DNA of 64,000 nt. Source: Xenococcus sp. MO_188.B8 (GTDB lineage: Bacteria > Cyanobacteriota > Cyanobacteriia > Cyanobacteriales > Xenococcaceae). The position numbers were made by a program, and so were the translations under genes. Numbering within the stretch: the first letter of the stretch is position 1; each line of letters starts with the position of its first letter. Of the stretch, positions 1-7,547 are shown piece after piece. Location of the stretch: the NCBI GenBank assembly GCA_030065615.1, contig JASJDR010000004.1, forward strand, positions 1-64,000, given 5' to 3'. The notes below the pieces were generated by a model. That model did not search any database. It saw only the letters and a list, made by a program, of their open reading frames with translations, and was not told where the DNA came from.

Positions 1-468
1 AAGAATTACATCGGCAAAAGCAATTTGTTCCTGTGCTTCATCCGCTGACCAGTGTTGCTGAATATGTTTGGCATCGACGACAGTAACCACCGCATCCAAA
101 GCAATCTTGTCCCGCATATCTTCATCGACAAAAAAAGTTTGTATTACAGGAGCAGGGTCAGCCAACCCAGTGGTTTCAATTACCAAATGGTCGAATTTGT
201 TACGACGCTTCATTAAATTACCGATAATGCGAATCAAGTCACCCCGCACTGTACAGCAAATACAGCCGTTATTCATTTCAAAGATTTCTTCATCGGCATC
301 AATTATCAGTTGATTATCAATACCCACTTCGCCAAACTCATTAACGATAACTGCTACTTTTTTGCCATGTTCGTAGGTGAGAATGCGATTGAGGAGGGTA
401 GTTTTTCCCGCACCTAGATAACCTGTTAGTACGGTGACGGGAACGGTGTTGTTGGTTGTCGCTACCAT
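1..468 (-). CDS. G3E GTPase of the COG0523 (CobW/ZigA-like) family, C-terminus outside window
   Basis: The first 156 codons are present; the reading frame runs off the left edge. The N-terminus shows Walker A GYLGAGKTT, then NEFGEVGID, the metal-binding CICC motif and the switch-like ETTGLADP, in the order typical of COG0523 GTPases, which act as metallochaperones for zinc or cobalt enzymes. The ATG at 466-468 is chosen because the conserved VTVLTGYLGAGKTT block begins about ten residues later. A Zur-box-like palindrome lies 28 bp upstream, so a zinc-starvation role is favoured over a cobalamin role. The subfamily cannot be decided without the C-terminal half. Confidence 0.93.
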   Translation of the reverse strand, partial: MVATTNNTVPVTVLTGYLGAGKTTLLNRILTYEHGKKVAVIVNEFGEVGIDNQLIIDADEEIFEMNNGCICCTVRGDLIRIIGNLMKRRNKFDHLVIETTGLADPAPVIQTFFVDEDMRDKIALDAVVTVVDAKHIQQHWSADEAQEQIAFADVIL

Positions 469-496
469 AATCTAATTCCTAAGCTCTTTTAGATAA

Positions 497-511
497 TGAT
501 AATCGATATCA
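497..511. promoter_or_regulatory. Zur-box-like palindrome in front of the COG0523 GTPase
   Basis: TGATAATCGATATCA is a 7-1-7 palindrome matching the cyanobacterial Zur consensus TGATAATNATTATCA at all but two positions. It lies just upstream of the minus-strand GTPase gene. Binding is inferred from the match and from three similar sites nearby. Confidence 0.65.
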
Positions 512-618
512 TACAATGAAAGACATTTTTGGATTTTAAAACTGATTTTTTATCGAATTGGGGAATGATCGTTTTAAACCTTGTGAATTATTCAAACAAA
601 ATTTAAAGTTTTCAGAAG

Positions 619-1689
619 ATGTTTTTTAAAACAAGTGACGGATCATTCCTAGATTCCAATGGAAAAGTACTTTATTTTAGTACTGAAAGATTTATCAAAG
701 ATATTTGTGAAGGTGATTGCTGTTTTATATGTGGAATAAGTAGTTCTAAAGTAGATGTTAATGACGAACACGTTCTTCCAAAATGGATTTTACGAAAGTA
801 TAACCTTTATAAACAATCGATTACACTACCAAATGACACAAAATTTAGATATGACAAATATGTTTTGCCTTGTTGTAAGCAATGTAATTCTCTAATGGGC
901 AAAAACATTGAAGAACCTATTCGTAATCTAATCGCTCAAGGATTTGAAGCAGTTGCTGATCACATTGAAAAGAAAGGATATTGGCTATTTTTTGTGTGGT
1001 TATCCCTAATTTTTCTCAAGACACATCTAAAAGGCAAAAGCCTCAGATACTACAGAGATCGCCGTCAAGAAGATTACACACTTTTTGATACATACAACTG
1101 GAAAGAACTACATCATATTCATTGTGTAGCTCGATCTTTTTATACAGGTTGCAAAATCGATCCTAGGGTTATGGGTTCATTTTTAGCTATATCTGCCAAA
1201 ATGGATAGTGCCTACCAAGACTTCGACTACCTGGATTTACATGACCCCAAGACTTTACTTTTACGAGTCGGTGATGTTTGTTTTATAACTGTTTTCAATG
1301 ATTCTAGTTGTTCTTTAATCCCTTTCAGCAACCATTTACAACGCTTGTCTGGTGGAATGTCCCCATTGCAATTAAGAGAAGTTGCAGCACATTTAGCTTT
1401 TATAAATCTTAATTTGAAAGAAAGACCTGAATTTTTTACAATGGTCGATTTATGTAAAGAGCAACACTTAATGTCTGCTAAATATACTGATTTTGTAGAG
1501 CTAAATGATTATAAGCCAAATGAATTTGGTGAAATTCTAAATTTCTGTTGTAAAGAGTTTTTAAATATTTGTAATGACGAAAATATTGAACAAATAAAGC
1601 AAGAAGTCAAGCAGGGAAACCGAACTTTTCTCTTTGATGAAGATGGTGAGTTTAACACAAAATCATTTATAACGAAAAACTTAAAATAA
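619..1689 (+). CDS. Predicted HNH-type nuclease-like protein
   Basis: 356 residues. The N-terminal third carries a treble-clef/HNH-like arrangement: C35-x2-C38, then the DEHVLPKW segment with H51, then CCKQCN at about 85-90. This pattern occurs in HNH endonucleases, where the cysteines hold a structural zinc and the histidine is catalytic. The remaining 260 residues are not recognised and have no clear membrane segment or repeat. The gene stands alone, with a weak purine-rich upstream region and low GC like its surroundings. A defence or mobile-DNA role is possible but not shown. Confidence 0.6.
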   Translation: MFFKTSDGSFLDSNGKVLYFSTERFIKDICEGDCCFICGISSSKVDVNDEHVLPKWILRKYNLYKQSITLPNDTKFRYDKYVLPCCKQCNSLMGKNIEEPIRNLIAQGFEAVADHIEKKGYWLFFVWLSLIFLKTHLKGKSLRYYRDRRQEDYTLFDTYNWKELHHIHCVARSFYTGCKIDPRVMGSFLAISAKMDSAYQDFDYLDLHDPKTLLLRVGDVCFITVFNDSSCSLIPFSNHLQRLSGGMSPLQLREVAAHLAFINLNLKERPEFFTMVDLCKEQHLMSAKYTDFVELNDYKPNEFGEILNFCCKEFLNICNDENIEQIKQEVKQGNRTFLFDEDGEFNTKSFITKNLK

Positions 1690-1803
1690 TATATCGATCT
1701 AATAGAATTATGCTGAATAGTTTACTCTATCAATAAAGATTTTAAACTTTTCAGATATTTGTCAATTAAAAAAATAATCCACAAATTAGTATCAATAATT
1801 ACC

Positions 1804-2034
1804 TTAATTGGTTTTTGGTCTGGCATATATTTCAGCCCTAAAAGTTTCCGCCTCTTTGTTAATAGTGTCTAGATCGAGTTCGTCAGTTTGAAAAGTTTCT
1901 AATAATTGAGTTAATTTGCGATCACGAGTTTCTTTTTCTAATTCTTTACTAAGTCGCAGCTTTTCTGCTGGTGGTAATTGTTGAACTAATTCCAAAATTT
2001 GTTCAAAGTTTAAAGAAATTTGGTAAGTATCCAT
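1804..2034 (-). CDS. Small antitoxin-like protein, no partner visible
   Basis: 76 residues beginning MDTYQISLNFEQILELVQQL with a PPAEKLRLSKEL segment. Short acidic proteins with this LVxQLPPxEKxxLxxxL pattern are common in cyanobacteria next to PIN-domain or similar toxins and are usually treated as antitoxins. No toxin gene follows in the 115 bp before the HNH-like gene's end, and none precedes it on the same strand. It may be an orphan. The name rests on pattern similarity only. Confidence 0.5.
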   Translation of the reverse strand: MDTYQISLNFEQILELVQQLPPAEKLRLSKELEKETRDRKLTQLLETFQTDELDLDTINKEAETFRAEIYARPKTN

Positions 2035-2270
2035 AGTCAGGTTTTTATGTTGAATTGATTGACGAGCTAATTCTTCTTTTAGTTATTTTGGCAAGCTACA
2101 GAGTAAATGAAAAGTGATCGCTCATAACGTAAATGATTAATAACCATATTGTATTCAAAACAATAGACAGATAAAAGGCGATCGCTATTATCTTTGGAAT
2201 ACATCAAAACCAAATACTATTTGCCGAGGTAAAATAGACTTAGCTAATAACTTAGTTTATACATTGCGAT

Positions 2271-2513
2271 ATGGCACAAGTTAATATTCACGAAGCCAAA
2301 ACCCATTTATCTCAACTCCTTTCTCGCGCTGTTTTAGGGGAAGATATTGTTATTGCCAAAGCTGGTAAACCTATCGTGCGTCTCGTTCCCGTAGAAGAAC
2401 CGCTTCAAGACCGTATTTTAGGGCAAGATGAAGGATTATTTACTGTTCCCGAAGATTTTAACGACTCTTTACCAGAAAATATTTTGTCGGCGTTTGAAGG
2501 TAATGTAGATTGA
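2271..2513 (+). CDS. Phd/YefM-family antitoxin
   Basis: 80 residues starting MAQVNIHEAKTHLSQLL, the standard start of Phd/YefM antitoxins, followed by GEDIVIAKAGKPIVRLVP. The N-terminal half forms the DNA-binding dimer that represses its own operon; the acidic C-terminus would wrap the toxin. Its TGA stop overlaps the TTG start of the PIN toxin gene, as expected for a translationally coupled toxin-antitoxin pair. The AT-rich upstream region with two HIP1-like GCGATCGC copies has no obvious operator. Confidence 0.9.
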   Translation: MAQVNIHEAKTHLSQLLSRAVLGEDIVIAKAGKPIVRLVPVEEPLQDRILGQDEGLFTVPEDFNDSLPENILSAFEGNVD

Positions 2514-2905
2514 ATATTTTACTAGATACACAAATTTTTCTTTGGGCATTAACAGAACCAAAACGCTTAGGAAAAAAGGCTAAATCTTTATTGAAAAGCA
2601 AGAAAAATCAACTTTATCTTTCGGCTGCTAGTTCTTGGGAGATTGCCATTAAAGCAGGTTTAAGCAAACTAGCATTACCCGAACCGCCAGATAAGTATAT
2701 TTCTAGCAGAATGGCGAGTCTTAAGATTGCACCTCTTGATGTCAAACACTATCACACCTTCATCGTTTATCAACTCCCTCTACATCATCGAGATCCCTTT
2801 GACCGTATCTTGATTGCTAGTGCGATCTCAGAAAATTTTCATCTAATGAGTGCTGACAGACAGTTTCGTCGTTATGATGTTGATTTAATTTGGGGTTTAG
2901 ATTAA
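2510..2905 (+). CDS. VapC-like PIN-domain ribonuclease toxin
   Basis: 131 residues, the usual PIN-toxin length. Acidic catalytic positions are visible: D6 in MNILLDTQ, E44 in SSWEIAIK, the aspartates in HRDPFDRILIA near 95-98, and D116 in SADRQF. PIN toxins of this COG3744 type cleave RNA and are held inactive by the antitoxin. The start is TTG at 2510, overlapping the antitoxin stop by 4 bp; no later start keeps the first aspartate. The 3' end overlaps the convergent hydrolase gene by 4 bp. Confidence 0.9.
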   Translation: MNILLDTQIFLWALTEPKRLGKKAKSLLKSKKNQLYLSAASSWEIAIKAGLSKLALPEPPDKYISSRMASLKIAPLDVKHYHTFIVYQLPLHHRDPFDRILIASAISENFHLMSADRQFRRYDVDLIWGLD

Positions 2906-3807
2906 GTAGTAAGAAGATTCTGAATCGCTTCTGTTACGGCTTTAGGATATTCTTCATAAATCCCCAAGGTTCCCCTCAATCTAACTGTTTGCACTTTGTC
3001 TAACTCTGCCATTGCCCTCATTTCTGCCTTCGATTTCGGAGGCGCATTTTCCGCCAGGATAATTAATACAGGTATCGATACAGATTCTAGAAGCTGCAAA
3101 AACTCCTCTCTATTAGTTACAGGATCGATCGCGCCAGTAACAAAGGCAGCCGGGCCATATCTTGCACCCTTCTTAGAAGTGATTTGGTGTTTTCGGTCGA
3201 TAAATTCGGGAGTTAGTTTGCTTTCATTCACATAGACATGACGTTTATACATCAAGCGCAAAAAAGAAGGGGTCGTGTTGAGATAGTATAATCCTTGTCC
3301 GATAATAGGCGATCGCACTAGATTTTTAACTCCATTCCTGACACCATCGGGTAAACCCATGACTCTCAATGGTCCTTGCCAGGTGGGAGCGATTAAAATT
3401 AGTTGAGAAATAATATCTGGGTTATCTTGGGTAAATTTTAAAGCGTATCCCGAAGCATGACCCGCAGCGATTAAGATAATTGGACTATCAAAAATAGATT
3501 TAACAAAATTTCCCAATAACTGATGAAATAATATGGGATTGTAATTTACAGGAGGGCATTCAGACTCGCCAAATCCCAACCAATCTAAAACCGTCACTCG
3601 ATACTGTTTAGCAATTAGGTCGGCAATCCCTTTCATCTCCGTGCGACTGGAAACCGTACTAAAAGCAGGAAGTAACAGTACAGGATTTCCCTCGCCGACA
3701 GTTTCGTAAACAACTTGATATTGTTTGCCTAAATAACTCCAGTTGTAAATGTTCTTTGTCCCACCAATACTAGAGTTAATTTGAGTCTGATTGGTTGCTG
3801 TAATCAT
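2902..3807 (-). CDS. Alpha/beta-hydrolase-fold protein with degenerate catalytic motif
   Basis: About 301 residues from the ATG at 3805-3807; an upstream in-frame start would overlap the preceding gene. The fold is clear: YETVGEGNPVLLLPAF, then the VTVLDWLGFGES strand-turn. The nucleophile elbow reads AAGHASGY, which puts alanine where GHSxGG enzymes have serine, and the C-terminal motif reads LGIYEEYP where relatives have histidine before EEYP. Both observations suggest loss of the standard triad, although the serine one position later could compensate. It lies 53 bp below the Zur-controlled secreted protein on the same strand and is probably co-transcribed. Confidence 0.75.
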   Translation of the reverse strand: MITATNQTQINSSIGGTKNIYNWSYLGKQYQVVYETVGEGNPVLLLPAFSTVSSRTEMKGIADLIAKQYRVTVLDWLGFGESECPPVNYNPILFHQLLGNFVKSIFDSPIILIAAGHASGYALKFTQDNPDIISQLILIAPTWQGPLRVMGLPDGVRNGVKNLVRSPIIGQGLYYLNTTPSFLRLMYKRHVYVNESKLTPEFIDRKHQITSKKGARYGPAAFVTGAIDPVTNREEFLQLLESVSIPVLIILAENAPPKSKAEMRAMAELDKVQTVRLRGTLGIYEEYPKAVTEAIQNLLTT

Positions 3808-3860
3808 AGCTATTAGTGAGGAAAAATAAATACATAATGGTATTTTAGTTGGATAGTGAA

Positions 3861-4184
3861 TCAACTTTGCAGTTGTCTTAACGCATTGATACATACAGGA
3901 CAATCGCAACCATATAAAGCTACAGCAGCATCACTTTCTGCTTCCGTAAATTCATACATTTGATAATCTTCATCTGACCCTCGGGGAATATTGATAAATG
4001 GCGATGAATTATAATCGTTAGTCTGACGAACACAAGTTAGGTTATTAAAACGCGAATTAGTAGAACATGTCTCTTCTGGAGCGTCGGGTGCAGTAAACAC
4101 TAGTTCCCCAGCATGAGCGGGAATTGCCAAAACATTAGTAAATAAAGGAATAATAGCTAGTAATTTGAGGCTAATTTTATTCAT
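3861..4184 (-). CDS. Small secreted cysteine-containing protein behind a perfect Zur box
   Basis: 107 residues. A signal peptide is evident (lysine, hydrophobic core LLAIIPLFTNVLA, cleavage after PAHA). The mature part of about 82 residues has single cysteines in EETCS and LTCVR and ends with a CDCPVC motif. The two close CxC/CxxC pairs could bind a metal or form a disulfide. The perfect Zur palindrome 15 bp upstream of the ATG implies induction under zinc limitation. The family is not recognised; a periplasmic zinc-related function is an inference from regulation and cysteines. Confidence 0.75.
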   Translation of the reverse strand: MNKISLKLLAIIPLFTNVLAIPAHAGELVFTAPDAPEETCSTNSRFNNLTCVRQTNDYNSSPFINIPRGSDEDYQMYEFTEAESDAAVALYGCDCPVCINALRQLQS

Positions 4185-4198
4185 AGTGGGTCATTGTG

Positions 4199-4213
4199 TG
4201 ATAATCATTATCA
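4199..4213. promoter_or_regulatory. Perfect Zur box
   Basis: TGATAATCATTATCA is an exact 7-1-7 palindrome and an exact match to the cyanobacterial Zur consensus. It lies between the end of the CDF gene and the start of the small secreted protein gene, at promoter distance from the latter. Confidence 0.85.
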
Positions 4214-4224
4214 TTTTATCTAGT

Positions 4225-4836
4225 TTAAATTAGTTCGGCTCTTGCCTGATTGAGAACTTTTCCCGCAGATTGGGCAAAAACCACAGTGAGTAATAGCCCT
4301 AAAATGAAATCTGGCAAAAACGAATTAGTTAATAAAACTAAGCCCGCAGTTAGCAAAACTAAAATATTGGCAATGATATCATTACGAGAACATAGCCAAA
4401 CTGAGGACATATTGATATTGTCATTACGGTGACGAATCAACAGCAAAAAGCAGATTAAGTTAGCCACCAGGGCTAAAATACCAATTTCACTCATTAATTG
4501 AACTGTGGGAACGGTTTGAGCAAATAATTGATATGTGGCTCTAGCAAATACAGCGATCGCCGAGATAAACATGATACTGCCTTTAAGCAATGCCGATCGC
4601 GCCTGGGCTTTTTTACCTTTTCTGATAACGTAAAGACTACAACCATACACTAAAGCATCGCCCAGCATATCTAAGGAATCTCCTGTTAGAGATAGAGAGG
4701 CTGCTTTAATTCCTCCGCCAAATTCCACTACAAACATCACCGCATTAATCACCAAAATAATCCATAACACCTTACTCTGACGTTTTTGTAGCTTTTGTAA
4801 TTCCTTTGCTTTGTTTTGACAACAATGTTCTGCCAT
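4225..4836 (-). CDS. Short CDF-type cation transporter
   Basis: 203 residues, against about 300 for full cation diffusion facilitators, lacking the cytoplasmic C-terminal domain. Membrane segments are visible from VLWIILVINAVMFVVEF through GLLLTVVFAQS. The second helix carries SLTGDSLDMLGDALVYG, with the aspartates expected at the metal site, and the later CSRNDIIANI segment resembles the fifth-helix motif. The N-terminus has HCCQNK, possibly metal-binding. It lies downstream of the ArsR/SmtB sensor gene on the same strand, so efflux of zinc or a related ion is likely. Confidence 0.85.
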   Translation of the reverse strand: MAEHCCQNKAKELQKLQKRQSKVLWIILVINAVMFVVEFGGGIKAASLSLTGDSLDMLGDALVYGCSLYVIRKGKKAQARSALLKGSIMFISAIAVFARATYQLFAQTVPTVQLMSEIGILALVANLICFLLLIRHRNDNINMSSVWLCSRNDIIANILVLLTAGLVLLTNSFLPDFILGLLLTVVFAQSAGKVLNQARAELI

Positions 4837-4850
4837 TTTTTTGTTTTAAC

Positions 4851-4918
4851 ATTCAAATGAAGTCGGGGGATGCGCCACCTGCGGGCGCATATCCAACCGA
4901 CTTGTTGATTGTTTGAAT
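4851..4918. repeat. Nested inverted repeat between the metal-sensor and CDF genes
   Basis: Three nested arms are visible: ATTCAAA (4851-4857) with TTTGAAT (4912-4918), AAGTCGG (4860-4866) with CCGACTT (4897-4903), and ATGCGCC (4870-4876) with GGCGCAT (4884-4890). This makes a strong 68-bp cruciform or hairpin. It could be a small mobile palindrome or a transcript-processing element. The AT-rich stretch 4920-4960 with TTCAAACGTTCAAAAG may hold the sensor's operator, which is not certain. Confidence 0.6.
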
Positions 4919-5017
4919 ATTACTTATGATAACCTTCAAACGTTCAAAAGTATATTAGAATGTAAACTAAATTAAAGCGATCGCAATTGGGAAAAGCTAA
5001 AACATACTTGGTACGAT

Positions 5018-5380
5018 TTAAATTAACTCCTGCAAAGAATAGCTGAGAATATCGGTTACACGTCGATCTTTTAAAGAATAATAAGCCAGTTTGCCGTCAT
5101 TACGATACTTAAGTAATTTCAAATCCCGCATTTTCCGCAGATGGTGAGAAGCAGTAGCAATCTTGACATTTAACATCGCGGCAATATCGCAGACACAAAG
5201 CTCATCGCCGTTTCTTAGTGCATAAAGGATTTTAACTCGCGATCGATCTGCTAAAACACCAAAGATAACCATCATTTCCTCTAAAGTATCTTCTGAGGGT
5301 AGAGTTTCCCTAATTTGCGTAACTAACTCGGTGTTGAAACATCTTACCTGACAAAGATCGTCTGCTTTGGTTTTACTCAC
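5018..5380 (-). CDS. ArsR/SmtB-family metal-sensing repressor (alpha3N-type site)
   Basis: 120 residues with a GTG start at 5378-5380. The winged helix includes LADRSRVKILYAL and the ELCVCDIAAML metal box, then the recognition helix VKIATASHHLRKM. Possible ligands are C10 and C14 (DLCQVRC) together with C62, C64 and D65, the alpha3N arrangement of CadC, AztR and BxmR sensors. The C-terminal helix reads LKDRRVTDIL and lacks the histidines of the SmtB alpha5 zinc site. The gene precedes the CDF transporter, its likely target. Confidence 0.9.
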   Translation of the reverse strand: MSKTKADDLCQVRCFNTELVTQIRETLPSEDTLEEMMVIFGVLADRSRVKILYALRNGDELCVCDIAAMLNVKIATASHHLRKMRDLKLLKYRNDGKLAYYSLKDRRVTDILSYSLQELI

Positions 5381-5690
5381 GGGTATTTTGGGATAACGGC
5401 TAAATCTATTTAATTTAATGGTACAGGATACGGATTAATCAAGTCATTGGTATAATTTTGCTTGTTGAATTGTTGAAATCAGCCTAAGTATTACTAAAAT
5501 GCTACAGCACAACTTAAATAAGCGTATCTACTGGGCAAGGTAAATAATTTGGCTTAAACTACTTAATAAACAACAAGAACCATTAACTGAAAATTAATGT
5601 TTGCTTTTTTCCAGTATGTCTATGGGAAAATAAAAGTCCACTATATATCAGTAAAATACAAAATGTATTATCCCAAGAACTGCTTGTAAT

Positions 5691-6488
5691 ATGAAATTTC
5701 CTGAATCTGAAAGAGTCATTTACGAAAAAAACCCTCTTGTTGATGTTATTTGTCAGCTTCAATTTCCTCCAATTCTCAGGATTTCTCAACAGCCTCCAGT
5801 AGATTTCCAAGATAGAATTCGCGAAGAATATCCCATATTTGAGTTTTCTCAGGGAAATCAATTGCCTCCTGAAATTTCAAATATAATGCAACAATTAGGT
5901 AGTTCTCTTATAAGTAATCAAACATATATTTTTAAGTCTGAAGATTCAATTTGGCAAATAGTTCTTAATCAAAATTCCATAACATTATCTACTAGAAAAT
6001 ACGAGAGATACGAGATATTTAAGAAAAAGTTCCAAGATGTAATTTATATTTTTGAAGAAATTTATAAACCCTCGTTTTATTCCAGAGTAGGATTAAGATA
6101 CAGAGACTTAATACTTCCTTCCAAATTAAATGTTCAAAATTTTAATTGGTCTGAATTAATTCCCAATCATATAGCTTCAGAATTGCATAGCCCAGAAATG
6201 GCAAGTTCTATAACAGCATTCATGAAAAATTTACAAATGTCTAGTGATGATAAACAGATAGCTTTCAATCATGGACTAGTCACGGCACGGGATGGAAAAA
6301 CACAAAAAGAAGAAGAGGCATATTTACTGGATGCGGACTTTTCAACAACAACAAAAGTCAGCCGTAATGATAATGTATGGGATACAATAGATATGTTTAA
6401 TAAAATGGCTAGAAATCTTTTTAGGTGGAGTATTACGGATAAACTACACAATATTTTAAATCCTTCTCATATTGATAATCATGAATAA
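5691..6488 (+). CDS. TIGR04255 family protein
   Basis: 265 residues starting MKFPESERVIYEKNPLVDVI, a beginning that closely fits the TIGR04255 family (ExVxYxxNPLxEVxxQLRF). A middle segment SRVGLRYRDLI is also typical. The biochemical function of the family is unknown. The gene is first in a tight group of three on the plus strand; the next gene overlaps it by 8 bp, so they form one transcription unit. GC is lower than in flanking zinc genes, suggesting separate origin. Confidence 0.8.
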   Translation: MKFPESERVIYEKNPLVDVICQLQFPPILRISQQPPVDFQDRIREEYPIFEFSQGNQLPPEISNIMQQLGSSLISNQTYIFKSEDSIWQIVLNQNSITLSTRKYERYEIFKKKFQDVIYIFEEIYKPSFYSRVGLRYRDLILPSKLNVQNFNWSELIPNHIASELHSPEMASSITAFMKNLQMSSDDKQIAFNHGLVTARDGKTQKEEEAYLLDADFSTTTKVSRNDNVWDTIDMFNKMARNLFRWSITDKLHNILNPSHIDNHE

Positions 6489-6834
6489 TCAGACAATACA
6501 TCTTGAAAGATATGAAATTATTTCAACGGTCGAAACGAATAATAATTTCGAAAGTGTTTTTGGTTCAAAAATATATTTTAATAATATTGAAAAAACTTCT
6601 TTTCCAGATTTAGAAAGGGAAGCATTATTAATCAGATGTTTGTTTTTACTGAGAGACTTGTTTTATTTAAATACAGATGCTCTAATTGAAGCTTCTAACG
6701 AACTAAAAGACATAGTAATTTATTATCAAGACTGCTCTAACTACAGTAGAGTTAGCCTACCAGCAACTCGCCGAATTATTACTGGAGAAATTACTAAAAC
6801 TGAAATTAGCAAGCCACCAAGAATCGAATTTTAG
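6481..6834 (+). CDS. Unknown small protein, partner of the TIGR04255 gene
   Basis: 117 residues from the ATG at 6481, inside the end of the TIGR04255 gene; an in-frame TTG nine bases earlier is less likely. The sequence has a predicted helical centre (EREALLIRCLFLLRDLF) and a C-terminus SRVSLPATRRIITGEI. No motif or family is recognised. Tight overlap implies co-expression with both neighbours. Confidence 0.65.
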   Translation: MNNQTIHLERYEIISTVETNNNFESVFGSKIYFNNIEKTSFPDLEREALLIRCLFLLRDLFYLNTDALIEASNELKDIVIYYQDCSNYSRVSLPATRRIITGEITKTEISKPPRIEF

Positions 6835-6848
6835 CAATTAATTAGCTT

Positions 6849-7446
6849 ATGGGTGAAATATACAAAATCCCAGATGATACATCGTGCTTGAGACAAGGCT
6901 TGATTGTAAGTAATCTAGTACAACTAATACCTTTAAATTACGAAAATTATTTGATTTCTGATGAAGAGAATATACCTAAATTTCAATTTAAGGAAATTAT
7001 TCATCCATTTTCAATTATTGTTAACCAAAGTTGCGATTTAGGTTTTGATTATGAAGCAAGAAAAAATAATAATATTCCAGATCATAAATTGTTAAACTGT
7101 GTCTTGGTATGCGAGTTGTTTGAAGCAAATGATATTCGTCAAGATCGAGAAAGAGGAATGAATTCTAGCGAATGGAAATACGTGAAACAAAATAAGAATG
7201 AACGATACTATTTTCTGGAAAAAGTAGACTCAAACTTTAGATCTATCAGAATCTGGCTTGCCAGAATTAACAGCAGATTTTAAAAAATACTTTGCAATTG
7301 ATACTGGATTTATTTATTCTCAAATTGAAAAGAATATAGCTCAAATTCGTACTGTTCTGACAAGCCCTTATTTAGAGAGTTTTTGTAGTAAATATTACAA
7401 TTTTCAGAGCCGTATAGCTCTTCCTGAACCTCATCGAAGTATATAA
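6849..7446 (+). pseudogene. Third gene of the TIGR04255 module, broken by one frameshift
   Basis: The first reading frame (6849-7283) encodes 144 residues starting MGEIYKIPDDT, with the central VNQSCDLGFDYE. The second frame (7258-7446) continues with PELTADFKKYFAIDTGFIY and ends SRIALPEPHRSI. Removing one T from the run at 7236-7238 joins them as a single protein of about 198 residues (KVDSNLDLSESGLPEL). Proteins found next to TIGR04255 genes often end in a similar FxSRVxLP motif. It is either a recent inactivation or a sequencing error. Function unknown. Confidence 0.6.
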
Positions 7447-7547
7447 GATTCTGTTTAAAATACTAACAATATAGATATTTAAGTCAATAAACTATTAAAA
7501 TTGTTTTCTGAAAAATATATTAATTTCTTTCCAGAAAGTCTCAAATA

